64,000 nt of DNA, taken from positions 248,001 through 312,000 of the forward strand of contig NZ_CP177354.1 of NCBI RefSeq assembly GCF_046844695.1. Reading direction: 5' to 3'. This stretch comes from Pokkaliibacter plantistimulans. GTDB taxonomy: Bacteria; Pseudomonadota; Gammaproteobacteria; Pseudomonadales; Balneatricaceae. Positions 25,418 through 34,143 of the stretch are shown here, piece by piece. A program made the position numbers and the translations under genes. Each line of letters opens with the position of its first letter. Within the stretch, counting starts at the first letter, position 1. The notes beneath the pieces were generated by a model. That model was not told where the DNA came from and did no database searches. It saw only the letters and a list, made by a program, of their open reading frames with translations.

Positions 25418-27229
25418 TCAATGGCTGCTGCCACGCAAGGAATGATCGGCCGCTTCGTAAGCCTGAATGAAGTCATCCAGATAGCATTGCTGCTGACTAC
25501 GCACATCCTCACTCAGAGTCTGATGCAACTCGGCATACAGCTGCCAGTAACTGGCCTGACGCCGCGCCGGGTTAAGCTTATCGAGCATGCCTTCACGGAA
25601 CTGGCGCTGCGAAATCTGCTGCGGATCCATCTGCCGCAGCAACCCTGCCACTGCTCCTTCCACACCACGCAGCAGCGCCTGCTCATGGCTGGCGATATCA
25701 GCAAAGGCATCGGCAATGGCTTTGTCAGCCGGCATGAAGGAACTGCTGCGCCGGTTGAACAGGTTGTGCACGGCATCTTCGACGCCAGCGGAGAATTTCA
25801 GCGGATTGTTTTCAGTGGTACGGAACTGGGTGTGATTAACACGGAACTCGCTCTTGAAACGTGAGCGCTCACGCAGTGCCACGATCAGCCCTTCCAGCAG
25901 CTGGCGGCTGGCTTCACCCAGACGCTGCCACCATTCCGGGTCATGATTGGCCGGCGCCATCTCAGGATGAATACCCAGCCCCCGCAGATAGGCGCGCAGC
26001 GCCTGCTGTTCATTGCCTTCCATCGCGGCCACGGCCGGGCTTGAAGGTTTAGGCTGGGGAGCGGCTGCCATCACGCCGGGTTCAGCGGATGTAGCAGGGG
26101 TGGATGGCTGCGGCGCGAGCACCTGTTCCGGCATACGCAATGTATCCTGCTGAAGCGACGACACAGCCAGAGGTGCTGACGACACAGCCACGGGTGCTGA
26201 TGGCGCCTGAGCAGGTACAACAGTCGCTACAAGGGTGGCAGGCGATAGAGAGGGAGCAACAGCGGGAGCCACCACAGTGCTAGTCGCCACCTGCACTTCG
26301 GTTAACGGAGTCTGCGCCAGCATGGCACTGTCAGCGGCAGCAACGGCTAAGGCCGGTTCAACAGCGGCCTGAACCGTGGTAACAGGCCTGGCTTCTGCCT
26401 GCACAGGCTGGATCACTCTGTCAGCAGGTGCCTGGGCACTGGCGGCAGCTACCTCAACGGCAGTCAGGCTGGCCACCTCTGCTGGCAGAGTCACGACAGG
26501 CTCAGTCACCGGCGTATCTGTCAGGAAAGCATCAAATCGTGAAGAGACCTCAACGGCTGGCTCCAGCGGCTCATGCGGACCACCCAGCCACTGCTGATCC
26601 CAGTCTTCCGGAATAGTGACGGCGGGTTCAATGCGTTGTTGTGAGGCGGCCGGGTTCTTACCCTGAGGGAGAGGAAAATGATCATTGAGACCCAGCTGGC
26701 TCATGCTGCGTTGCATGGAAGGGGCCTGTACTGATGCGGTGGATGCCACAGGCTGAGTGACGCTGGCCTGAGTGACGCTGGCCTGAGTGACGCTGGGTTG
26801 GACACTGGCAGCAGGCTGCGCAGCGACACTGGCGGTGTTCACCTCAGCGGTATGCAGCAGCGGCTGGGCATGCGGGAGTGGTGGCGTAACAGGGGCAGAG
26901 CGCGGGCGCAGCTGGGCACGAATCTCATAGTCACCCAGACCCAGCACATCATTGCTGTTCAGACGGTGACGATTACCCTTGCCCAGCGCTTCTACCCGGC
27001 GGTTGATAAACAGGCCATTGGTGGACAGGTCAGTGACGACAAACCCTTCAGCATCAGCCTCGACCCGTGCATGGGTACCCGACAGCACACGCTCCGGATC
27101 AGGCAGACACCAGTCACACTGCTCCGAGCGCCCCAGGGTGCCGCCGCGGTGATCAAATACCCGGACCGACTCCTGACCGGGAGACAGGCGATGATAACTG
27201 ATGACCGACAGTTCAAGCTCCATATCCAT
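25418..27229 (-). CDS. tagH: T6SS FHA-domain protein TagH (Fha)
   Basis: Phosphothreonine-reading scaffold that activates T6SS assembly after phosphorylation by the kinase. The N-terminal FHA domain (about 1-100) has GRSEQCDWCLPDP, SGTHARVE and TDLSTNGLFINR, which include the expected Arg, Ser, His and Asn of the phosphopeptide pocket. Then comes a Pro/Ala/Val-rich linker of more than 250 residues with short repeats, and a C-terminal TagH domain (about 410-590) with LRAYLRGLGIHPE and a RSRFKSEFRVNHTQFR segment. The ATG at 27227-27229 with AGG upstream is preferred over one six codons earlier; it remains uncertain. It is the first gene of the minus-strand array. Confidence 0.93.
   Translation of the reverse strand: MDMELELSVISYHRLSPGQESVRVFDHRGGTLGRSEQCDWCLPDPERVLSGTHARVEADAEGFVVTDLSTNGLFINRRVEALGKGNRHRLNSNDVLGLGDYEIRAQLRPRSAPVTPPLPHAQPLLHTAEVNTASVAAQPAASVQPSVTQASVTQASVTQPVASTASVQAPSMQRSMSQLGLNDHFPLPQGKNPAASQQRIEPAVTIPEDWDQQWLGGPHEPLEPAVEVSSRFDAFLTDTPVTEPVVTLPAEVASLTAVEVAAASAQAPADRVIQPVQAEARPVTTVQAAVEPALAVAAADSAMLAQTPLTEVQVATSTVVAPAVAPSLSPATLVATVVPAQAPSAPVAVSSAPLAVSSLQQDTLRMPEQVLAPQPSTPATSAEPGVMAAAPQPKPSSPAVAAMEGNEQQALRAYLRGLGIHPEMAPANHDPEWWQRLGEASRQLLEGLIVALRERSRFKSEFRVNHTQFRTTENNPLKFSAGVEDAVHNLFNRRSSSFMPADKAIADAFADIASHEQALLRGVEGAVAGLLRQMDPQQISQRQFREGMLDKLNPARRQASYWQLYAELHQTLSEDVRSQQQCYLDDFIQAYEAADHSLRGSSH
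26755..26799 (-). repeat. Three 15-base tandem repeats in the tagH linker
   Basis: GAGTGACGCTGGCCT occurs at 26755-26769 and 26770-26784, with a third copy differing at the last bases at 26785-26799. It encodes SVTQA-type repeats in the disordered linker of TagH. Copy number could change by slippage without breaking the frame. Confidence 0.85.
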
Positions 27230-27334
27230 ATGTCCAGACCTATCCATAGGGTTACCAAAAGCATATAGGTGGCCAGTCCACGCTCCTTCATATCTGAGGA
27301 AACGCTACTCGGGCCACCAACAATCTGGGCGACA

Positions 27335-27363
27335 AAACTACGGAGTCGATACCGACAAGTCAA
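27335..27363 (-). promoter_or_regulatory. Candidate promoter for the T6SS array
   Basis: On the minus strand TTGACT (27358-27363) and TAGTTT (27335-27340) are 17 bases apart, about 105 bases before the tagH start. The -35 is good and the -10 is weak. It lies in the 260-base divergent region between tagH and the kinase gene. Confidence 0.35.
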
Positions 27364-27489
27364 CACCTTTAGACAAATAAAGTTACAAAACTTATCCTTG
27401 ATTTACACATAGAGTTTTATGTAACGTACCGCCCGCCGAATGGATACATTTCTCAGGCAATTGACTTCAGCCAGGATGCGGGGGAAGAC

Positions 27490-29613
27490 ATGGACAGGGT
27501 GAACACGGATACCAGGGATACGGATACGCTGCTTGCCGGTAGCCAGGACGACTACCACAGCCAGCCGCAGCACAGTACCACCAGCCCGGCAGCCAGCACC
27601 CCGCCGAGCAGCAGTGATAACAGCGACCTGACCGCTGTATTCTGCGATGCGACTCAGGTGCTGGATGTCCCTTCACCGCAAACTGAAGGCCGCAATCAGC
27701 TCAAAGGCACCGTCCTGCAGCAACGCTACCTGCTGGAAGACCAGATTGGCCGTGGTGGCATGTGCGATATTTACCGCGCCCGTGACCTGCTGCTGGAGCA
27801 GAACGGCATCAAGGATAACCACATTGCCGTCAAGCTGCTCCAACCTCATCTGCAGGATCATCCTCAGGCCAGACATCTGCTGATTGCCGAAGCGCGCAAA
27901 TCCCAGCAACTGTCGCACCCCAACATCATCCGGGTATTCAGCTTCGGCCATGAAGCGCTGGAAGGTCGCGACAGCGCCTGCACCTTTCTGGTGATGGAAT
28001 GGCTCGACGGTGAAACCCTTGACCTGGTGATCAAACGCTCCCGTCCACGTGGCCTCAACTATGACGGCGCCATGCAGATTTTGCGGCAGATCGCGGCCGC
28101 CCTCGACTACGCCTCCTCACAGGGGGTGGTGCATGCCGACCTCAAGCCCAGCAACGTCATGCTGACCCGTGATGGTCATATCAAAGTGCTGGATTTCGGT
28201 GTGGCGGGCTCCGACCCCCTGCATCAGGATATTTACGCCGTCCCGGATAACGATGCGACTGAACCTGTGCAGGGCTATACCCCGGCGTATGCCAGCCCAC
28301 AACTGCTGGCAGGCAACAAGCCGACGCACCGTGATGATATCTACTCTTTCTGTTGCATCGCTTACGAGCTGCTGACCAGTAAACATCCCTTCCAGCGCCA
28401 GCCTGCCGACAAGGCACAGCAGCAAAAACTCAGGGCAGATGCGCCCGCCGCCCTGAGCAGCAAGCGCTGGGCTCAGCTGCAACAGGGCCTGGCCTTTGAA
28501 GAACGCAAACGCCCGGCACAGCTACTGACCTTGCTCAACCTGATGGAGCAGCCCTCGGCCTGGCCTCGTCTGGCAGGCTGGAGTGCCGCACTGGTAGTGG
28601 TACTGGCCGCTGCGGGCATGGGCTATCAGCAATACCAGGGCTATCAGCAACGGCTGCAACAGCTCGATACCCGGCTGGCTGACAGCCATCGTTATGACTA
28701 CCTGCAGGGCGCCACGCCCACGGCCCTGCTCGATGCCCTGGCACAGGCCCCTGCTGATCAGCAGGCGCTGGTGACCGGTATCCTGCAGCAACAGCGTGCC
28801 CGTGTGCTGGATTACTTTGAAGGCGAGGTGGAAAGCCAGTTGCAACAGCAGCAGTCCGGCTACCCTGATTATTACAGCGTCACCCGTACGGTGGAGGAAG
28901 GGCTGAAAGTGTTTCCTGATTCTGCCCGCCTGCACACCCTGCTGGACACCCTGCAACAAAGCTGGCGTGGCAGCACTCAGGCACTGGATGAGCAGCTCAA
29001 CGCCATGCTGGAGCAGGGCAAATACCAGACTAAGGCCGACTTCGACAACCTGCTGACCCAGTTCAGCGGCCTTAAGCGTCTCAACCATGACTACCAGCCA
29101 CTGCCTTCAGAAAAAGCCAGTGCCACCTACCAGCAGGTCATGCAGGAAGCGCTGAGCAAGACCGCTGACGAAGACCAGCTCAACCGGCTGCGCAAGATTG
29201 GTGAAACTTTCTTTGCCGGCATGCCCGTGGCCGAGCAGAGTGTCGAGCAGGTGGATGAAGTGCAGCAGGCTCAGCAGACCATGGATGCCTACAAGACCGC
29301 TCGCCAGCAGGGGCAGAAACTGCCCTTCCCCCATGCCGCCGCGGCCATTGTCTATCAGGAAAAAACCGCGGCGCTGGCCAGCCAGATCAGTGCTGCCACC
29401 GACCCTGAGGCCCTGACCGAAGCCGAAAATGCGCTGGCCAGCTATGGGCGGGGCTTACCCTCGGACTTTGAACCCCTGGTCACCCTCACCCACCAACTGG
29501 CGCAGGCCTATCGTGATCTGGCCAAGCAGCTGATCAATGCCGACCAGTTACGTGAAGCACAGAAGGCCATGGCAGAGGCCGATCTGGTGGAGAAAGGTCT
29601 GCAAGCCAGGTAG
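27490..29613 (+). CDS. ppkA: T6SS-associated Ser/Thr protein kinase (PpkA-like)
   Basis: Eukaryotic-type protein kinase expected to phosphorylate TagH and switch the T6SS on. In 707 residues the kinase domain (about 78-345) has the glycine loop IGRGGMCDIYRA, the lysine in AVKLLQPH, the catalytic loop HADLKPSN at about 215-222 and DFG at about 235. One membrane helix follows at about 357-377 (LAGWSAALVVVLAAAGMG), then a roughly 330-residue helical periplasmic region rich in Gln and Ala. It lacks the von Willebrand A domain of the P. aeruginosa PpkA, so the sensor part is different. A GGGGGAAG box precedes the ATG. It is divergent from tagH. Confidence 0.92.
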   Translation: MDRVNTDTRDTDTLLAGSQDDYHSQPQHSTTSPAASTPPSSSDNSDLTAVFCDATQVLDVPSPQTEGRNQLKGTVLQQRYLLEDQIGRGGMCDIYRARDLLLEQNGIKDNHIAVKLLQPHLQDHPQARHLLIAEARKSQQLSHPNIIRVFSFGHEALEGRDSACTFLVMEWLDGETLDLVIKRSRPRGLNYDGAMQILRQIAAALDYASSQGVVHADLKPSNVMLTRDGHIKVLDFGVAGSDPLHQDIYAVPDNDATEPVQGYTPAYASPQLLAGNKPTHRDDIYSFCCIAYELLTSKHPFQRQPADKAQQQKLRADAPAALSSKRWAQLQQGLAFEERKRPAQLLTLLNLMEQPSAWPRLAGWSAALVVVLAAAGMGYQQYQGYQQRLQQLDTRLADSHRYDYLQGATPTALLDALAQAPADQQALVTGILQQQRARVLDYFEGEVESQLQQQQSGYPDYYSVTRTVEEGLKVFPDSARLHTLLDTLQQSWRGSTQALDEQLNAMLEQGKYQTKADFDNLLTQFSGLKRLNHDYQPLPSEKASATYQQVMQEALSKTADEDQLNRLRKIGETFFAGMPVAEQSVEQVDEVQQAQQTMDAYKTARQQGQKLPFPHAAAAIVYQEKTAALASQISAATDPEALTEAENALASYGRGLPSDFEPLVTLTHQLAQAYRDLAKQLINADQLREAQKAMAEADLVEKGLQAR

Positions 29614-29676
29614 CAACGTCCTTTTATCTCATTCTGGCGCACTGCGGCTGACGCAGGCGCCTTTCCCGTGTTCGAC

Positions 29677-29730
29677 GGCCGGGCACCCCACCCCCTTGTG
29701 TTGCCTTTTGGTGTACCGGCCTTTTTTATT
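29677..29730 (+). terminator. Terminator-like hairpin between ppkA and vgrG
   Basis: GGCCGG at 29677-29682 pairs with CCGGCC at 29716-29721, extended by CACC/GGTG, and is followed at once by TTTTTTATT (29722-29730). The hairpin ends only 15 bases before the vgrG ATG, so it can act as a terminator for ppkA and as an attenuator for vgrG. Confidence 0.65.
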
Positions 29731-29745
29731 TGCAGGACAGTGGTT

Positions 29746-31590
29746 ATGCGCGCGGTTCAATCCAGCAAGAACATCTTCATCACCACCCCACTGGGTCAGG
29801 ATGCCCTGATTCTTGATAAAGCGACGATCCACGAAGGTTTGTCGCAGCTGTCGCAGATGACCGCCTGCGTGCATACCAACAGCCAGCAGGTCGACCCCCA
29901 CGAGCTGCTGGGTAAGGCCGTGACCCTGACCATTCCCATCCACGATGATCAGGGGGAAGTGGGTCAGCAGCTGTATAACGCCGTGGTCACCCGCATTGCC
30001 TCCAAAGGCAGCCGTACCCCGGCCGAAGCGCTGGATGAAGTCCACCGTGACTACGAGCTGACCTTGCAGCCGCAGGCCTACTTCCTCACCCAGCGGCGGC
30101 AGAACCGGATTTTCCAGCAACGTACCGCGCTGGATATCGTGACGCAGATTCTCAGCGAGCACAGCGTCAAGTTCGATGACCGCACCAGCGGCAGCTTCCC
30201 CACCTTCGAGTACAAGGTGCAGTTTGATGAGACCGACTGGAACTTCGTCTGCCGTCTGTTGCAGCACGAAGGGGTGTTTTTCTATTTCGAGCACAGCGCC
30301 GGTGACCATACCCTGGTTCTGGCCGATGACAGCACCGTCTACAGTCCGTGTCTGGAGCAGGAGGTGGCTTACTTCACCGGCGATCTGGCCGAGTCTCACC
30401 TGTATGTCTGGAGCGGTATCGAACAGATTGCCAGCGGCAAGGTCCGTCAGCAGGGCTACAACTTTCTGACCCCCACCGCGCTGGCCAAGGCGCTGGTCGA
30501 GAACCCCGGTCAGGCCGAACAGCAGGGCACCACCGAGGCTTTTGAGTACATCGCCGAAGCCGAGAACATCAGCCGCACTCAGGCCACCGCGCAGACGCAG
30601 CTGGAGGCCCTGCAGCATGACCAGCTGGGCGGTGAAGGCAAAAGCAACTGCCGCTCCTTCCGCCCGGCGGGCCTGTTCAGCTTCAAGCGCCACGAAGACA
30701 AGCGCGAAGAGGGCAAGAGCTATGTCGTTATCCGCATCAAGGTGGAAGCCTCCTCGGCGGATAACCAGGGTGAACAGGCGCAGGAAGGGGATAACTACAA
30801 GAATGAGATCAGCGTATTGCCCAGTGATGCGGTGTTCCGCCCTCGTCTGGCCCGCGATGAAATCGCCGCGCGCGAGGGCGGTGACCGCAACAACTACCTG
30901 CTGCCCTACCTGCCGCGCATCTTTGGTTCACAGACCGCGCGGGTGGTCGCCGAAGCCAACAGCGATGGCAGCGAAGAGGTACACATCGACAAGTACGGCC
31001 GGGTGCATGTGTGCTTCCACTGGGATCTGGAACAGCGCAGCTCCTGCTGGATTCGGGTGGCTCAGGCCTGGGCGGGCAATAGCCGCGGCGCCTTTTTCTT
31101 CCCCCGTATCGGTGATGAGGTCATCGTCCAGTACCTGAGCGGTGACCCCGACCAGCCGGTCATCGTCGGCAGCCTCTATAACGGCACTAACCCCTACCCC
31201 ACGGCGCTGCCGGAAAGTAAGACCCAGAGCGGCATCATCAGCCGCAGCAGCAAAGGCGGCGGCAAAGACAACTACAACGCGCTGGTGTTTGAAGACCTCA
31301 AAGGGCAGGAGCTGTTCTACACCCAGGCCGAAAAAGACCAGCAGGAGCTGATCAAAAACAATCTGCTGACCGATATCGGCATGGATCGCCAGACCACCAT
31401 CAAGAACAACGATGTGCTGGAGGTGGGCAAGGTGTTCAAGCTCAAGGCAGGCAGCCGGATTGAGCTGGAAGTCGGTGCCTCCACCCTGGTGATGGAGAGT
31501 GATGGCACCATTACGCTGAAGGGCAATAAGAGCACCGAAAAGGCCACACAGATAATCAAGCAGGCTACCAGTATCAAACTGAATGGTTGA
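29746..31590 (+). CDS. vgrG: T6SS spike protein VgrG (TssI)
   Basis: Trimeric spike that caps the Hcp tube and carries effectors. From ATG 29746 (AGGA 8 bases upstream) it has 614 residues. The gp27-like part contains LTLQPQAYFLTQRRQNRIFQ and the DWNFVCRLLQHEGVFFYFEH motif. The gp5 OB-fold is marked by GRVHVCFHWDLEQRSSCWIRVAQ, then FPRIGDEVIVQYLSGDPDQP and VGSLYNGTNPYP. The beta-prism ends SIKLNG with no enzymatic extension, so effectors must be loaded through the PAAR/adaptor genes downstream. An in-frame start 26 codons upstream falls inside the terminator hairpin and is rejected. Confidence 0.96.
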   Translation: MRAVQSSKNIFITTPLGQDALILDKATIHEGLSQLSQMTACVHTNSQQVDPHELLGKAVTLTIPIHDDQGEVGQQLYNAVVTRIASKGSRTPAEALDEVHRDYELTLQPQAYFLTQRRQNRIFQQRTALDIVTQILSEHSVKFDDRTSGSFPTFEYKVQFDETDWNFVCRLLQHEGVFFYFEHSAGDHTLVLADDSTVYSPCLEQEVAYFTGDLAESHLYVWSGIEQIASGKVRQQGYNFLTPTALAKALVENPGQAEQQGTTEAFEYIAEAENISRTQATAQTQLEALQHDQLGGEGKSNCRSFRPAGLFSFKRHEDKREEGKSYVVIRIKVEASSADNQGEQAQEGDNYKNEISVLPSDAVFRPRLARDEIAAREGGDRNNYLLPYLPRIFGSQTARVVAEANSDGSEEVHIDKYGRVHVCFHWDLEQRSSCWIRVAQAWAGNSRGAFFFPRIGDEVIVQYLSGDPDQPVIVGSLYNGTNPYPTALPESKTQSGIISRSSKGGGKDNYNALVFEDLKGQELFYTQAEKDQQELIKNNLLTDIGMDRQTTIKNNDVLEVGKVFKLKAGSRIELEVGASTLVMESDGTITLKGNKSTEKATQIIKQATSIKLNG

Positions 31591-31596
31591 TCATCA

Positions 31597-32748
31597 GTGC
31601 ATACCACGCTTGAGTACTGTGCGCATCATTACAAGCTAAGGTGGCAACAGGCACTGGACTGGGGGGCCTCTCTCAACGATTTAGCTGACTGTGATACTGG
31701 CCTGCCGATATTGTTACAGTCTTTGCAACTCAGACAGAGCCAACTTCCGCCCGCGCTGTCCTGGCTACTATTAGTGACAGCCCCCAATGCCGATGCCTTG
31801 CTGATGAGCCTCTTTCCCTGTCCCTCATCAGAGCGCCGATACCTGCTACAACTGTGGCAACAGGTATCAACAGCGTCGCTAGATAGCTTTATGACGCACT
31901 GTCATCGTGTCATCGCTGAGCAGCTGTATCAGGGGGAGGCCGTGTCACAGGTGACCGCTGACTGGTATTGCGATGCCCTGGCCCTGAACCGGCAGCCGAT
32001 TGACCCCCAGCTGCTGAGCGCCTATCCGGTATGCATTGCATGGTTACGCACAATACTTGAGCAACCCTCGCTACAGACAACCGAGGTTTTACATAAGGCC
32101 CATCAGAGCCATACCCTGGATCTGCCCGTCTCTATTTTGACGCGTTTGTGTCAAATGCCTGAAGAGTGGCCATTAATCTCCAACGCCACACTGAGTAGCC
32201 TGCTAAGCGTTGAAGCGCTGTCATTTCCAGCCCTGGCCGGGACAGTATTGCGAAGCAGCGGAATCAGCTCATTGCCCGCACTGACGGCCTTGTTCTCCAC
32301 ACACTCACGCCCCCTACCCTCGTATCATCAAGCCGTAATAACGCCGCTCGCTCCTGCTACGGGAAAGGCGGACCTTGTCGCTTTGCAAGCACCGACCTCT
32401 TCTCTCGCAGCGCGCGACCGACTGTGGTTACGTCATGGCTTGAAACTAGCTGAACCCGCAGGAGTGAACTTACTGGCCGAGAGAGATGGCTCCGCCTTAG
32501 CCACGTTTGCCAGCGCTCATATCCAACAACTGCAAGCATGGCTGCAGGATCATCATTACAGCTCGACTCATACTCCCTATCTCAATGGTTACCCCTTAAC
32601 GTCTGAATTGGACTACGCCACCTTGCAGCAGCACTGGCAGCATGGCCATCAGGGCCATCGCTTCGTGGTCGAGTTGTTGATCAATCATTTGCACTGGCAA
32701 CATCCGCCCGTCAGTGCATGTGGATGGCAAGGAGCCTCATTGCCATGA
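31597..32748 (+). CDS. Unknown protein encoded in the vgrG island (gene 2)
   Basis: Not recognised. The 383-residue product is soluble, Leu/Gln/Ser rich and largely helical by eye, with repeated LSSLL and LTAL-type helices (residues 200-245) and a C-terminal SELDYATLQQHWQHGHQGHRFVVELLINH. There is no signal peptide or membrane helix. The likely start is a GTG six bases after the vgrG stop with no clear ribosome site, suggesting translational coupling to vgrG; the exact start is uncertain. Its stop overlaps the next gene as ATGA. Position between vgrG and PAAR suggests a loading or tip-assembly factor. Confidence 0.75.
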   Translation: MHTTLEYCAHHYKLRWQQALDWGASLNDLADCDTGLPILLQSLQLRQSQLPPALSWLLLVTAPNADALLMSLFPCPSSERRYLLQLWQQVSTASLDSFMTHCHRVIAEQLYQGEAVSQVTADWYCDALALNRQPIDPQLLSAYPVCIAWLRTILEQPSLQTTEVLHKAHQSHTLDLPVSILTRLCQMPEEWPLISNATLSSLLSVEALSFPALAGTVLRSSGISSLPALTALFSTHSRPLPSYHQAVITPLAPATGKADLVALQAPTSSLAARDRLWLRHGLKLAEPAGVNLLAERDGSALATFASAHIQQLQAWLQDHHYSSTHTPYLNGYPLTSELDYATLQQHWQHGHQGHRFVVELLINHLHWQHPPVSACGWQGASLP

Positions 32749-33710
32749 CCGATTCCTTGGTAAACCCATCGCGCTATCGCCCCTTCACACTCTCTTCTCT
32801 GGTATTTGCGGTCGCTCAGCTCGATAGCTGGCCGCAGGCAGCTAACGTGACGATGTTTATGCAGGATGAGGTACTGATGGATGCCTCTACCGCAGCCTAT
32901 CCTTTGCGCTTTCACCCGGCTATCGGAGTGGAATCCAGCCGCTTCCGGCGGCTGGATATATTGCTGCAGCATTATCGCAATGTATTAGCCGATCTCACCG
33001 GGCCACTGTATGTACTATTACCTGCTTGGTTATCTGCACCGCAAAGCAGCCAGCTTCAGTCAACGCTCAAAGGACTGTGTGTGGGCACTTCAGCGGAAGT
33101 GATTTACCTTGATAGCCAGCCCGACCGCTATCTCCAGCACTGGCCAACATTACAGCAGCAACTGGACAAGGGACGGCCACTATCGCTACTTGCCTTTGAC
33201 AGCCCTGTTCCTGCAGTTGCATCGCATTTGCTGGGTGGCACTGCTTGTGAAGGGCTGATAGTGCTGTCGTTACAACCTGCCACCGCAGGTCTCACCTTAG
33301 GTTCAGTCGCTAGTGGATTTCGGTTGCTACATTCCTTCAGTGAGGGCAGCACGGCCGATACAACACTGCTCCGGCAGTGTCTGGCGACCAGCACAGAACC
33401 TCTCCACCATCTTCTGCCACCGGCAGGATGCCTGCAGCAGGCACAGTGGCTCGATCTTTACGAGCACATCAGCCACCGAGCAGCAGACACCCTCAAAGTC
33501 CACCATCCCGAACAGGCATTCGGCGAGCTGGGCAGCCTACAGTTGCCCTATCGTCTGCTGTACCTGCAACACCACCTGCACCGTGATCAACAGGCACTGA
33601 TGCTGGACATGACCTGCAAAGGTCATCGTTGCTTCAGCCTCTGGCACAACACTCCTTCGCCAGCAAACGCCCTGGCCTCAGCGTCCATTAAGGGAGATTA
33701 CTATGGGTAA
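32745..33710 (+). CDS. Unknown protein of the vgrG island, possibly thiolase-fold-like (gene 3)
   Basis: A 321-residue soluble protein whose ATG overlaps the stop of the previous gene as ATGA (32745-32748). Segments such as ASTAAYPLRFHPAIGVESSRFRRLDILLQHY, a following LYVLLPAWL and the late ACEGLIVLSLQPA remind me of the order of strands in beta-ketoacyl-synthase/thiolase-like proteins found near vgrG in some Pseudomonas islands, but no catalytic Cys-His-His set is obvious, so any such fold would be non-enzymatic. This is weak, memory-based resemblance. It overlaps the PAAR gene by eight bases, pointing to coupled synthesis and a role in spike or effector assembly. Confidence 0.7.
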   Translation: MTDSLVNPSRYRPFTLSSLVFAVAQLDSWPQAANVTMFMQDEVLMDASTAAYPLRFHPAIGVESSRFRRLDILLQHYRNVLADLTGPLYVLLPAWLSAPQSSQLQSTLKGLCVGTSAEVIYLDSQPDRYLQHWPTLQQQLDKGRPLSLLAFDSPVPAVASHLLGGTACEGLIVLSLQPATAGLTLGSVASGFRLLHSFSEGSTADTTLLRQCLATSTEPLHHLLPPAGCLQQAQWLDLYEHISHRAADTLKVHHPEQAFGELGSLQLPYRLLYLQHHLHRDQQALMLDMTCKGHRCFSLWHNTPSPANALASASIKGDYYG

Positions 33711-34143
33711 ACCCGCCGCCACTCTGGGGCATTTTCACATCTGCCCCCAATATCGGGGTGATACCCCACACGTTGGAGGCCCAGTCGCCGGGGGGTCTGG
33801 TGACGTGACAATCGGCGGAATGCCTGCGGCGCGCGTCGGTGACAAGCTGGTATGTAATGCACCACCGGACACGATCAAACAAGGCTCAGCCTCAGTGTTT
33901 ATCAATGGCAAACCGGCTGCCCGTATGGGCGACAGCACCGAGCACGGCGGTGTCATCGTGGCGGGCAATGCCACTGTACTGATAGGAGACCAAACCTACA
34001 GCAGCAACGGTGGCTCGGCGAGTAACGGCAAGGTGCAGGCCCTGGCCCGCCGCCAACTGTCACGCGTCATGGTCTGTCAGAAAGATGGCCAGCCCACTAT
34101 CTGTGTTGAGCCAAACTGCCCCTGCAAGGAAGCAGCTAAATGA
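33703..34143 (+). CDS. PAAR-domain spike tip protein
   Basis: Sharp tip that sits on VgrG. The 146-residue product has the PAAR repeats: MGKPAATLGHFHICPQ with metal-binding His/Cys at the start, SGDVTIGGMPAARVGDKLVCN, the SASVFINGKPAARMGDSTEHGG segment and NATVLIGDQ. A short C-terminal extension holds a cysteine cluster (MVCQKDG, CVEPNCPCKEAAK) that might bind a further metal or anchor cargo. It overlaps its neighbours on both sides (eight bases upstream, ATGA downstream), so it is translated together with the adaptor. Confidence 0.93.
   Translation: MGKPAATLGHFHICPQYRGDTPHVGGPVAGGSGDVTIGGMPAARVGDKLVCNAPPDTIKQGSASVFINGKPAARMGDSTEHGGVIVAGNATVLIGDQTYSSNGGSASNGKVQALARRQLSRVMVCQKDGQPTICVEPNCPCKEAAK

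Noticed and set aside
26755..26799. Short tandem repeats considered as a CRISPR-like array
   Set aside because: Repeats are contiguous, in frame and lack spacers; they encode SVTQA-type linker repeats of TagH.
5174..29702. Shared CCCCTTGTGTTGC near hcp (about 5180-5192) and before vgrG (about 29691-29703)
   Set aside because: A 13-base match, but in opposite orientation relative to the two genes and without further extension; chance or a short remnant, not enough to call a repeat family.
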